DNA of 9,408 nt from Deltaproteobacteria bacterium (GCA_030620895.1 JAUXIU010000030.1:1-9408); one strand, 5' to 3'; counted from the stretch's first letter, positions 1 to 6,357 are shown. Notes: generated by a model from the sequence alone, not told the origin. A program made the numbers and translations.

Positions 1-205
1 CCGTACCGATGCCCGTCTCACCGTGGCACCTTGCACAGTTTGTATCAAAAAGCCCCTCGCCTCCTGTGAATTCCTGTGGAACGCCGGTGGCCTTCGAGAA
101 CGCAGGTTTTTCTGTTTCTGTCTTGCATCCCGCAAGGAAAGCAACAATTACAAAGAGTGTAAATAAGAGGATTGTATGTCGTTTCATGCCCTTAACATCT
201 TCCAT
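1..205 (-). CDS. c-type cytochrome lipoprotein, N-terminal part, cut by the window edge
   Basis: This minus-strand reading frame is open from 217 to the window edge and lacks its C-terminus. From the ATG at 187 it reads MKRHTILLFTLFVIVAFLAG followed by Cys, a hydrophobic signal segment ending in a good lipobox (LAGC). About 30 residues further on is CARCH, a CxxCH heme-c attachment motif preceded by GGEGLFDTN, the usual start of a class I cytochrome c domain. The likely role is a membrane-anchored periplasmic electron carrier, though the distal heme ligand lies outside the window. In-frame ATGs exist at 217, 205 and 187. I chose 205 because GGAG sits 6 nt upstream, while 217 has no Shine-Dalgarno sequence and the AAGG before 187 is too close. 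The gene follows the Met-rich gene by 49 nt on the same strand, suggesting one transcript. A weak hairpin (AGGGG at 221-225, CCCCT at 239-243) lies between them. Confidence 0.8.
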   Translation of the reverse strand, partial: MEDVKGMKRHTILLFTLFVIVAFLAGCKTETEKPAFSKATGVPQEFTGGEGLFDTNCARCHGETGIGT

Positions 206-254
206 CCTGTTCTCCATACCAGGGGCGGTATTAAGCTACCCCTTAAAAAAACTA

Positions 255-605
255 TTACTCCATCTCCAGCATGGATTCCTTCATACATTCCCTCATCTTC
301 TTCATCCTCTTCTCTTGCCTCTCTATCTTCTTTTCCAGCCTCTCTGCCATCTCAGTTAGTCTCTTCTTCTGTTGGTCGGTAGGTCTATGGTTGAGATCTT
401 TCAAAATATCCATCATCTCCTTCATCATCCCCATCATGCCTTTCATCGCCTTGTGCCCCCCCATCATCTTCCCTCCCATCATGCCCTCCCCCATCATACA
501 CGGGTTCTTCATCATTCCATGCTTTCCCATTTCACCTGCCATGACAGGCACCGCTGAGAATGAGAAGATCATTACGGTTGCAATAACCAATCTCGAAATA
601 TTCAT
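255..605 (-). CDS. Methionine-rich exported protein, probable periplasmic copper/metal binder
   Basis: A 116-residue protein. Residues 1-23 form a signal peptide with a hydrophobic core and a VMA cleavage site before Gly24. The mature part has two halves. Residues 24-66 are low-complexity Met/Gly/Lys with repeated MM pairs (16 Met within residues 26-65), plus Cys36 and His29/His51. Residues 67-116 are a charged, probably helical or coiled-coil segment with evenly spaced Met and Cys107. About 22 of 93 mature residues are Met. Clustered Met motifs are known Cu(I) ligands in periplasmic copper proteins such as CopA/PcoA-type oxidases and CusF/CusB, so copper binding is a family-free inference. 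I do not recognise a named family; the helical half loosely resembles small CpxP/Spy/ZraP-like periplasmic proteins. It starts at ATG 605 behind an unusually complete Shine-Dalgarno sequence and lies between a BlaI/CopY-type regulator and a cytochrome c gene. Confidence 0.85.
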   Translation of the reverse strand: MNISRLVIATVMIFSFSAVPVMAGEMGKHGMMKNPCMMGEGMMGGKMMGGHKAMKGMMGMMKEMMDILKDLNHRPTDQQKKRLTEMAERLEKKIERQEKRMKKMRECMKESMLEME

Positions 606-609
606 CTAT

Positions 610-620
610 ATCACCTCCTT
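610..620 (-). promoter_or_regulatory. Very strong ribosome binding site of the Met-rich gene
   Basis: On the minus strand this reads AAGGAGGTGAT, the full complement of the 16S rRNA 3' end. The GGAGG core is 8 nt from the ATG at 605. It fixes the start codon and predicts very high translation, as expected for a stoichiometric metal-binding protein. Confidence 0.85.
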
Positions 621-769
621 AATAACGTATTGTCATGCGTCGCGAGCAATTCAATACGAACAACTTATTATCTATACAACTTTTAATTTTGAGCTTTATA
701 CCTGTTTACCGCCTGTGTGCCGACTCGTCGCAATGTCTTTTGGATAAGGTGGATAAACAGAGTCACGGG
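621..769 (-). other. Intergenic region between the repressor and the Met-rich gene
   Basis: About 150 nt without a gene. I see no second copy of the CTAC-N5-GTAG palindrome found before the repressor gene, and no convincing -35/-10 pair. The AT-rich stretch around 660-700 could hold a promoter reading leftward. A 7-bp inverted pair, CTGTTTA at 702-708 and TAAACAG at 754-760, is the only symmetry noticed and may be chance. No terminator is visible after the repressor stop, so read-through from 770-1213 into 255-605 is plausible. Confidence 0.4.
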
Positions 770-1213
770 TTATATTTCCTTTTTCTTCATTTCCAGTTCT
801 TCCTTCTTCTGCTTTATAAGGAGTGAAAGCCTGTCAAGTTCATCGGGGTCTGTATCGGCGAGAATATCAACGAACGAGGCTGTCGCTGAACCCATCGATA
901 TCTCAAATACCCCCTTAAGGACCTCCTGTGAGACCACCTCTGTAAATTCATCGCGTGTACATGCGGGACTGAAGAGGTAAGCAACCTCGCCCTTTTTCTT
1001 ATTCACTAGTCCCTTCCTGACAAGCCTCTCCAGGACTGTCAGAACAGTTGTAAGGGCTATTTCCCTCTCCTGGCTGAGGCTCTTAAAAACCTCCTTACCG
1101 GTAATCCCGCTGCGGTTCCAGAGGAGCTCCATTATAGCCCGTTCAAGGTCTCCTAAGGTGCGGCCAAGTCCCTTTTTCTCCAATCTAAAATTCTTTGTAA
1201 GCCCTTTAAACAT
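770..1213 (-). CDS. BlaI/MecI/CopY-family winged-helix transcriptional repressor
   Basis: A 147-residue protein with the size and N-terminal layout of BlaI/MecI/CopY repressors. The family opening is LGDLERAIMELLW (residues 20-32). It is followed by the helix-turn-helix with TTVLTVLERLVRKGLV (residues 55-70) and a wing around NKKKGEVAYLFSP (residues 71-83). The C-terminal part (residues 84-147) would be the dimerisation region. These proteins bind palindromic operators as dimers and repress beta-lactamase or copper-export genes. The CopY-type C-terminal Cys pairs are absent; the only Cys is Cys85. No BlaR/MecR sensor protease gene is nearby. The genes downstream (Met-rich protein, cytochrome c) and the Cu(I)-ATPase upstream favour a metal or redox role, by inference. 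Residues 1-18 extend ahead of the usual family start, but no better start with a Shine-Dalgarno sequence is present. The ATG coincides with the predicted transcription start (see promoter). Confidence 0.9.
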   Translation of the reverse strand: MFKGLTKNFRLEKKGLGRTLGDLERAIMELLWNRSGITGKEVFKSLSQEREIALTTVLTVLERLVRKGLVNKKKGEVAYLFSPACTRDEFTEVVSQEVLKGVFEISMGSATASFVDILADTDPDELDRLSLLIKQKKEELEMKKKEI

Positions 1214-1219
1214 ATTTGA

Positions 1220-1248
1220 AGCTTATTCTACAAAAAGTAGAATGTCAA
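1220..1248 (-). promoter_or_regulatory. Promoter of the repressor gene, implying a leaderless mRNA
   Basis: On the minus strand there is a perfect -35 TTGACA at 1248-1243, a 17-nt spacer, and a weak -10 TAAGCT at 1225-1220 (3 of 6 consensus bases). The expected transcription start, about 7 nt downstream, falls on the A of the ATG at 1213. No Shine-Dalgarno sequence precedes that ATG. The -35 and spacing are seen directly; use as a promoter is inferred. Confidence 0.6.
1225..1243. promoter_or_regulatory. Perfect inverted repeat, probable operator of the BlaI/CopY-type repressor
   Basis: ATTCTACAAAAAGTAGAAT is a perfect 7-5-7 inverted repeat lying in the -35/-10 spacer of the repressor's own promoter. 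BlaI and CopY operators are short palindromes with TACA/TGTA-like half-sites overlapping promoters; here the half-sites read CTAC/GTAG with a 5-nt A tract. A bound dimer would block RNA polymerase directly, so autorepression is the natural reading. I saw no other copy in the window. Confidence 0.7.
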
Positions 1249-1332
1249 GTTAATTTCTTTTAATTGAATATCTCCTTGAAGAGCCCCGGAAACTTGAGCT
1301 GAAAGGCCCTAAGCCTGCTGAGGGAACTAAAA

Positions 1333-1364
1333 ATGGGGTTAGGTCTTTATTCTTGACAAAAAGG
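1333..1364 (+). repeat. Left copy of a 32-bp repeat, inverted relative to 4002-4033
   Basis: It begins ATGGGGTTAGGTCTTTATTC and ends CAAAAAGG. The reverse complement of 4033-4002 matches it at 27 of 32 positions with no gaps. The two copies point toward each other and bracket the Cu(I)-ATPase gene. From memory, sequences of this style (GGGGTCAAATCTTTATT...GACA) are dispersed intergenic repeats, often near Y1/REP-associated transposases. That link is recollection, not shown here. Confidence 0.75.
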
Positions 1365-1381
1365 GACAGGCTCAGTGTCCC
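1363..1381. repeat. Small REP-like hairpin following the left repeat
   Basis: GGGACA (1363-1368) and TGTCCC (1376-1381) form a perfect 6-bp stem with a 7-nt loop, overlapping the end of the 32-bp repeat by two bases. The right copy lacks this hairpin. It may be a REP-type palindrome, or it may end transcripts of the ATPase gene, but no T tract follows on either strand. Confidence 0.5.
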
Positions 1382-1382
1382 C

Positions 1383-1418
1383 GGTTTCAAGTTAGCGGTC
1401 AGCTTGAGCGCCTTGTTA
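1383..1418 (-). other. attC-like (integron cassette recombination site) sequence, apparently truncated
   Basis: Read on the minus strand, starting 35 nt after the ATPase stop codon, this is TAACAAGGCGCTCAAGCTGA, then CCGC, then TAACTTGAAACC. Integron attC sites typically carry a left half like TAACAAnnCGnTCAAGCCGAC and a right half like GGCTTAACTCAAGCGTTA. The left half matches well and the TAACTTGAAAC part resembles a right half, but the variable stem is nearly absent and the terminal GTTRRRY core is missing. TCAAG and CTTGA can pair. Its place just after a gene on the same strand is where a cassette attC belongs. The match rests on recall of attC consensus sequences. Confidence 0.35.
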
Positions 1419-1453
1419 TTCAGCCTTACTGCCATCTAAATCGCCTTTCAAGT

Positions 1454-3883
1454 TTATAGTTTTACGCGTTTAAGTCCGAGCGAATTACTAATCACGGAAA
1501 CTGAGCTAAAACTCATTGCTGCCGCAGCTATCATTGGTGATAGCAGTATTCCAAAGAACGGATACAACACTCCCGCAGCAATAGGAACGCCCGCTGAGTT
1601 ATAAATGAAGGCAAAGAACAAATTCTGTCTGATGTTACGCATGGTAGCTCGGCTTAATCGTCTAGCTCTGACGATACCCCTTAAATCGCCTTTGACTAAA
1701 GTGATACCAGCACTTTCCATTGCCACATCGGTACCTGTACCCATTGCAATACCGACTTGTGCCTGTGCCAGTGCAGGGGCATCATTAATACCATCACCCG
1801 CCATGGCAACAATACGGCCATCTGCTTGAAGCTGCTTAACTACATCAACTTTTTGTTCAGGCAATACTTCGGCATGCACCTTGTCGATCTCCAGTTTGCT
1901 AGCAACGGCTTTTGCAGTGGCACGACTGTCACCTGTTAGCATCACTATCTTGATACCTTCGGCATGCAAATCGCGAATGGCTTCCGGTGTTGAGTCTTTA
2001 ATGGGATCAGCGACAGCAATCAAACCCGCTGCTTTGTCATTAATAGCAATTAACATAACAGTTTTACCGTCGGCGCGTTGTTTGTTCGCTTGTTGCAGCA
2101 AGTCTCCCGCATTGATGCCCAGGCTTTCCAGTAGTTTTATATTACCTACCGCCACCGCATGTCCATCAACTTCACCCGTGACACCCTTGCCGGTAATGGA
2201 CTGGAAGTTATTGGTCTTAACCAACTCAACCCCCTTCTCTTCCGCTCCATATACAATAGCTTCTGCCAATGGGTGTTCGCTGGCGCGTTCGAGACTGGCA
2301 GCTATACGTAATACTTCATCTTCAGTAAACCCTTCTTCTGCTCGCACGGCGACCAGTTTTGGTTTGCCTTCGGTCAGCGTGCCTGTCTTATCCACTACCA
2401 GGGTATCGACTTTTTCCATGATCTCCAGTGCTTCGGCATTCTTTATTAATACTCCGGCCATGGCGCCACGCCCCGTTCCAACCATGATAGCAATAGGTGT
2501 AGCAAGTCCCAGTGCACATGGACAGGCAATGATAAGTACAGCAACGGCATTAACAACAGCATGTGCCAGGCGCGGCTCTGGTCCCACCACCCACCAGACG
2601 ATAAATGCGGTCACGGCAACACCAACCACGGCGGGTACAAAATAACCTGCCACTAGATCGGCCAGTTTTTGAATCGGTGCTCGCGTGCGTTGTGCCTCCG
2701 CTACCATATTGATGATCTGTGCAAGCAATGTATCGGAACCGACCTTTTCTGCTCGCATTAACAAACTACCCGTTCCGTTAACCGTCGCGCCGATCAGTTT
2801 CTCGCCGGTTAATTTTGCAACCGGAATCGGTTCGCCTGTAACCATGGATTCGTCTACGTTGCTTTCGCCATCGATGACCGTACCATCTACTGGAATTTTC
2901 TCGCCGGGACGAATACGCAAGGTATCGCCGGGTTGTACCTGCTCTAACGGTATGTCTTCTTCCATTCCATCATTTCGCACGATGCGTGCCGTATTCGGGG
3001 CGAGTCCGAGCAACATCTGAATGGCTGCATTGGTTCGTGAGCGGGCACGTAATTCAAGCACTTGCCCCAGAAGTACCAGAGTCGTGATTACGGCTGCTGC
3101 TTCAAAGTAGGCATCTACCAAACCGCCTTCCATTTGCATGATGGGTGGGAAAATCTGTGGGGACACTAAGGCCACTACACTATAAACCCAGGCAACTGAG
3201 ACACCCAACGCAATCAAGGTAAACATATTGAGATTCCAGGTCTGAACGGATCGCCAGCCTCGAACAAAAAATGGCCAACCGCCCCACAATACAACAGGTG
3301 TTGCTAACACAAATTCAATCCATAGAACCGTTTGCATGGAAAGCCAATCCGGTAACCATGCAGGCAGTAAATCAGCAACCATCGCCAGAATAAAAATTGG
3401 AAAAGTCAGCACGACGCTGACCCAAAAGCGACGGCTCATGTCTATGAGTTCTTCATTTTTTTCTTCAACTTTTACCATAACCGGTTCCAGTGCCATACCA
3501 CACTTGGGGCAATTACCTGGATGATCCTGTACCACTTCAGGATGCATGGGACAGGTGTAATCGGTTTTAGTCTCAGCTATCGAAACTCTCATCGGCTCCA
3601 GTGCCATACCGCACTTGGGGCAACTACCAGGTCCCTGCTGTTGAATTTCAGGGTGCATAGGGCAGGTGTAGGTACTTGACTCGTCACCTTTTTCATGAGG
3701 TGGTAGAGTTTCCTTGTCCAGATATCGCTCAGGGTGTTCTCTGAATTTGCGCAGACAATTTTCACTGCAGAAATGATAATGTTTGTCTGCATGACGGTAA
3801 TAGTATTCGGAGTCATCCGATACCACCATGTTACAGACAGGATCTTTTCGTTGCTCTTTTCCTGTATTTAATTTTGTACTCAT
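1454..3883 (-). CDS. copA: Cu(I)-translocating P1B-type ATPase with YHS and twin metal-binding modules
   Basis: An 809-residue inner-membrane ATPase that would pump Cu(I) out of the cytoplasm using ATP. In order: a YHS domain (residues 13-56, DPVCNM, CSENC); two copies of a short Cys/His module (residues 72-99 and 109-136, each TCPMHPE...[10 protein letters not shown]); and transmembrane helices from about residue 152. The actuator TGE is at 349-351, CPC in the transport helix at 454-456, the phosphorylated Asp498 in DKTGTLT, the P1B HP motif at 537-538, and GDGINDAP from 696. The last two helices carry YN (761-762) and MxxSS (790-794), the Cu(I) (P1B-1) ligand signature. Classical CxxC HMA domains are absent. 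ATG 3883 is preceded by AAGGA with a 7-nt gap. Arginine codons are roughly five-sixths CGN, while the neighbouring 5027-6100 gene is nearly all AGA/AGG, and inverted repeats bracket the gene. Both suggest horizontal acquisition. Silver or another soft monovalent metal is an alternative substrate. Confidence 0.95.
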   Translation of the reverse strand: MSTKLNTGKEQRKDPVCNMVVSDDSEYYYRHADKHYHFCSENCLRKFREHPERYLDKETLPPHEKGDESSTYTCPMHPEIQQQGPGSCPKCGMALEPMRVSIAETKTDYTCPMHPEVVQDHPGNCPKCGMALEPVMVKVEEKNEELIDMSRRFWVSVVLTFPIFILAMVADLLPAWLPDWLSMQTVLWIEFVLATPVVLWGGWPFFVRGWRSVQTWNLNMFTLIALGVSVAWVYSVVALVSPQIFPPIMQMEGGLVDAYFEAAAVITTLVLLGQVLELRARSRTNAAIQMLLGLAPNTARIVRNDGMEEDIPLEQVQPGDTLRIRPGEKIPVDGTVIDGESNVDESMVTGEPIPVAKLTGEKLIGATVNGTGSLLMRAEKVGSDTLLAQIINMVAEAQRTRAPIQKLADLVAGYFVPAVVGVAVTAFIVWWVVGPEPRLAHAVVNAVAVLIIACPCALGLATPIAIMVGTGRGAMAGVLIKNAEALEIMEKVDTLVVDKTGTLTEGKPKLVAVRAEEGFTEDEVLRIAASLERASEHPLAEAIVYGAEEKGVELVKTNNFQSITGKGVTGEVDGHAVAVGNIKLLESLGINAGDLLQQANKQRADGKTVMLIAINDKAAGLIAVADPIKDSTPEAIRDLHAEGIKIVMLTGDSRATAKAVASKLEIDKVHAEVLPEQKVDVVKQLQADGRIVAMAGDGINDAPALAQAQVGIAMGTGTDVAMESAGITLVKGDLRGIVRARRLSRATMRNIRQNLFFAFIYNSAGVPIAAGVLYPFFGILLSPMIAAAAMSFSSVSVISNSLGLKRVKL

Positions 3884-4001
3884 ATCTCTTTCCTTATTGT
3901 GGGCTGGCTATCAATAAATAGATTGATCCGCATAAGACACGGAAACAAGATATTCTGCCCAGATTAAACCGGCTCCACTTCCCATATTTTCCTTCTATTT
4001 T
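3884..4001 (-). promoter_or_regulatory. Upstream region of the Cu(I)-ATPase gene with an 18-bp palindrome
   Basis: This 118-nt stretch must hold the ATPase promoter if the gene has its own. An inverted repeat ATCAAT-N6-ATTGAT occupies 3910-3927, ending 27 nt before the start codon, and could be an operator or a 5'-leader hairpin. No CueR-type dyad (ACCTTCC/GGAAGGT), no CTAC-N5-GTAG palindrome like that before the repressor, and no strong -35/-10 pair were found. Confidence 0.4.
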
Positions 4002-4033
4002 CCTTTTTGCCAACAATAAAGATTTGACCCCAT
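4002..4033 (-). repeat. Right copy of the 32-bp repeat, inverted relative to 1333-1364
   Basis: On the minus strand it begins ATGGGGTCAAATCTTTATTG and ends CAAAAAGG. It differs from the left copy at repeat positions 8, 10, 11, 20 and 24. It starts immediately after the stop codon (4036-4034) of the S49 protease gene, so that gene's 3' end abuts the repeat exactly. No obvious target-site duplication is visible at the two outer borders. Confidence 0.75.
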
Positions 4034-5020
4034 TCATGGCATCCACATATACATAAACCTCGTATTAAACCTCTCCATGAAAGTATCTGCATCTATATTT
4101 ATCAAATTGATAGTCGAAGGCAACTGAAAGTCTGAAGATGAATAGATGTTGCTCCTGTAATCCGAAGGTCTCGCATACGTTATTATCTTTGCATCCTTTA
4201 TACCTGCCTCTTCTTTTGCCAGTTCTATCGCATCGTCAAGATACCCTATCTTGTCGATGAGTTTTAGATCCAGTGCCTGTTTGGCGGAATATATCCGGCC
4301 ATCGGCTATATCCTTAAGCCTCTCCCTGTCTATCTCCTTACGTCCCTCTACAACAACCTCAAGGAACCTCTCATACATATTATTTATAATACCTTTTAGT
4401 ATCTCCCTCTCCTCTGGTGTCATCGCCCTCAGAGGTGAACCGATATCCTTCTTATCGCCGGATTTTACCGTCTCGTCTGCAAGACCTATCTTCTCCATCA
4501 GGCCCTGCGCGTTCAGTTTAAAGGCCACCACACCAATGCTCCCTGTAACAGTCGTAGGATGTGCCACTATCCTGTCGGTAGCTGTGGCTATATAATAACC
4601 GCCTGAGGTCGCAACATCGAGCATTTGAGTAACTACAATCGCCTTTGTTCTCTTCTTATATTCCTTAATCTCATGGTGGATGATATCGCTTGCCGTAACG
4701 GTACCCCCATGGCTGTTTATCCTCAAAACAATGGCCTTTATAGTACCATCCTCTTCGGCCTTCTCAAGCTCTTCCTTAACCCTGGAGATCAGACTCGGTT
4801 TTTCCTTAAACCCAAAAGCGCGTAATCTCTTCTTTCCTGATATCATACCGGATATATCAACGAGGAGCACCTTATCCTTCCCCTTACCGCCTATAACCCT
4901 CTCCTCAAGTGGTCGAACCTCGGTAATGGGTAAGACAAAGGAACACCCTGCCAGCACGTGTAAAAGGAAAAGAATACAACTTAAATAGAGCAATTTCTGC
5001 CATTTGAAAGATTGTTCCAT
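4034..5020 (-). CDS. sppA: SppA-type signal peptide peptidase (S49 family), predicted lipoprotein
   Basis: A 328-residue S49 serine protease, close in length to short Bacillus-type SppA (about 335 residues). The N-terminus is a hydrophobic segment ending in the lipobox LAGC (Cys26), so it is probably lipid-anchored rather than held by a transmembrane helix; either way the active domain faces the periplasm. The nucleophile is Ser139 in DVATSGGYYIATATDRI. The general-base Lys191 lies in SGDKKDIGSP, 52 residues later, the same spacing as Ser147/Lys199 of B. subtilis SppA. The oxyanion-side region INSHGGTVTASD (residues 101-112) is also present. The family degrades leftover signal peptides and membrane-protein fragments. 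The start is 6 nt after the stop of the upstream HPr-kinase-like gene. The only GGAGG lies in that gene's last codons, 11 nt before this ATG, so the two are probably translationally coupled. Confidence 0.9.
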   Translation of the reverse strand: MEQSFKWQKLLYLSCILFLLHVLAGCSFVLPITEVRPLEERVIGGKGKDKVLLVDISGMISGKKRLRAFGFKEKPSLISRVKEELEKAEEDGTIKAIVLRINSHGGTVTASDIIHHEIKEYKKRTKAIVVTQMLDVATSGGYYIATATDRIVAHPTTVTGSIGVVAFKLNAQGLMEKIGLADETVKSGDKKDIGSPLRAMTPEEREILKGIINNMYERFLEVVVEGRKEIDRERLKDIADGRIYSAKQALDLKLIDKIGYLDDAIELAKEEAGIKDAKIITYARPSDYRSNIYSSSDFQLPSTINLINIDADTFMERFNTRFMYMWMP

Positions 5021-5026
5021 TAGATT

Positions 5027-6100
5027 TTATACCTCCCCTATTATCCTTTTTATCCTCTCTTGGCTCTCTTCAACGGTCTCCACACCTGTGTTTAGGATGT
5101 AACATGGAGCTACATCAAAGAGCTTCCTGAAGAACCTCCTCTGGATATCAGGTCTTCTCACCAGCAGATAGGGGTTATAAAATGGTTCTTGTTTGAACAT
5201 ACCTATCTCACCGCCTGCACCAGCCAGCACTTGTGCCTTTCCCTCTTCCAGTATAGATATAGCCTCATCTGGTGACAGCCTTACCTCTGGAGGTGAGCTG
5301 TCGTCCCTTCTAAGGAGTATTACGACCCTTACAACCGCCCTCTCCACAAACTTATCTGGTCCACCTATCCACTCAGGATCAAGGATGGCCCTGGAGTTGG
5401 CAAAGGCAGTGAAATCATTATTATCAACATTTTCACACTTGCATTTATTCAGGAGACGCCTTATATTTGGAAAGCTCTTAACCATATCCGTCCTCAGATA
5501 GAATTTCCTCTCAGATATATCTGCCATTGCAAGGCCTTTCTTGTACTGTAAGAATATCCAGTCGTCTGAGTGTATCTTTCCATCGGGATACTGCATGAGT
5601 CCCCATGTGTGAGTACTCTTTCCTGTACCAGTCGGTGCTATGATGATAATACCCTTACCCTGCACAATTGCACATGCCCCATGTATGGAGTGGATGTTGT
5701 GCTGTGTCTCAAGCGTATCTGCAGCTATCCCAAGGGCCCAGCTCTTGCATTGACCGTAGTATTCAGTATTAATAAATATGGCCGTCTTCGACTCATGGTG
5801 ATAGTAGGCATGTGGTTCATGCCCACCAACCCCATTTACTGCATATATATACCCATGGGGCAGCAAAGAATGTGTCCTCGGCCCTGGGTACCAGTTCTCT
5901 ACCCAGAAGTCATAGAGATGAAATGAATTTGTAATCAACCGTATCACAATACCGTGTATGTTGGCATTCCAGTGATACCTTTCAAATCTCTCGTTCAGCT
6001 TTGATTCAACAAGCTCAATAAATGTATCCCTCTCCTTCTGCGTTATCTCCTTATCGGCCTCGACCCTTGCCTTTACATCGGTTAAATAATTCGAAAGCAT
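5027..6100 (-). CDS. HPr-kinase-like P-loop protein of unknown substrate
   Basis: A 357-residue protein. Residues 1-137 are unlike anything I recognise and rich in aromatic residues and His (for example YHWNANIHG, GGHEPHAYYHHES). Residues 138-357 resemble the catalytic domain of HPr kinase/phosphorylase and PEP carboxykinase: IHGACAIVQGKGIIIIAPTG leads into the P-loop PTGTGKST (residues 156-163), followed by HSDDWIFL (178-185), where the Asp pair matches the metal-binding/catalytic DD of this fold. It is longer than, and N-terminally different from, true HprK (about 310 residues), and no HPr or PTS gene is visible, so the substrate is unknown. It could be a protein kinase or a small-molecule kinase. 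ATG 6100 follows a G8 tract serving as the Shine-Dalgarno sequence. It forms a tight pair with the SppA-type gene downstream. Arginine codons are almost all AGR. Confidence 0.8.
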   Translation of the reverse strand: MLSNYLTDVKARVEADKEITQKERDTFIELVESKLNERFERYHWNANIHGIVIRLITNSFHLYDFWVENWYPGPRTHSLLPHGYIYAVNGVGGHEPHAYYHHESKTAIFINTEYYGQCKSWALGIAADTLETQHNIHSIHGACAIVQGKGIIIIAPTGTGKSTHTWGLMQYPDGKIHSDDWIFLQYKKGLAMADISERKFYLRTDMVKSFPNIRRLLNKCKCENVDNNDFTAFANSRAILDPEWIGGPDKFVERAVVRVVILLRRDDSSPPEVRLSPDEAISILEEGKAQVLAGAGGEIGMFKQEPFYNPYLLVRRPDIQRRFFRKLFDVAPCYILNTGVETVEESQERIKRIIGEV

Positions 6101-6106
6101 GTCTTA

Positions 6107-6114
6107 CCCCCCCC
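6107..6114 (-). promoter_or_regulatory. G8 homopolymer in the ribosome binding site of the HPr-kinase-like gene
   Basis: On the minus strand AAGGGGGGGG ends 6 nt before the ATG at 6100 and is the only Shine-Dalgarno-like sequence there. The G run spans 8 bases. Its length is directly visible; any slippage effect on translation is inference. Confidence 0.6.
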
Positions 6115-6122
6115 TTAAATTT

Positions 6123-6143
6123 CGTGAATCGTGAATCGTTAAT
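6123..6143. repeat. Tandem 7-bp repeat (CGTGAAT x2, CGTTAAT)
   Basis: Three consecutive 7-mers, the third with one substitution, sit 22 nt upstream of the start codon of the HPr-kinase-like gene, in its 5' leader. Such CGTGAATCGTGAAT strings are a familiar type of intergenic repeat in some environmental genomes (recollection). Confidence 0.7.
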
Positions 6144-6170
6144 CGAACCACAAATCACGATCTACAAACG

Positions 6171-6184
6171 ACGCAATACGCAAT
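6171..6184. repeat. Tandem 7-bp repeat (ACGCAAT x2)
   Basis: Two exact copies of ACGCAAT followed by the partial match GCGATGA. It has the same period as, but a different sequence from, the repeat at 6123-6143, and lies 27 nt from it. Confidence 0.6.
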
Positions 6185-6357
6185 GCGATGATTTTGTTTC
6201 GCCAAAACCCCTGGAAACTGATTATTCGCCCCGTTAGATAACAACCTTTGTTTTTGTACTCTTATAAAGACCTGTAAAGTTTTATATTGTAATTTCTCTT
6301 TTCTCCTCATCTTTCTAAAGGGGCAAGTCGATTTTTAAAAGATTACACAGATTTCTT

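Noticed and set aside
271..747. 158-codon plus-strand frame opposite the Met-rich gene
   Set aside because: Antisense shadow: the minus strand has a signal peptide, a full Shine-Dalgarno sequence and a coherent composition, while this frame has none.
1250..1435. 61-codon minus-strand frame (MAVRLNNKALKLTANLKPGT...)
   Set aside because: It runs through the attC-like site, the hairpin and the 32-bp repeat. The NNKALKLTA stretch is the kind of peptide produced by translating attC-like DNA, so I treat it as spurious.
1254..1436. Plus-strand open frame (LIEYLLEEPRKLELKGPKPAEG...) that could be the tail of a decayed REP-associated (Y1) transposase ending near the left repeat
   Set aside because: Too short and without a catalytic motif; the resemblance is only to a basic, proline-rich tail. 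A profile search for Y1_Tnp/RAYT would be needed.
1881..2645. 254-codon plus-strand frame
   Set aside because: It lies entirely antisense to the Cu(I)-ATPase, whose motifs are intact. Its Ser/Thr/Ala-rich content is typical of an antisense shadow.
6123..6184. Short repeats as a possible CRISPR array or origin iterons
   Set aside because: The 7-bp units have no spacers of even length and too few copies, and there are no cas or replication genes nearby.
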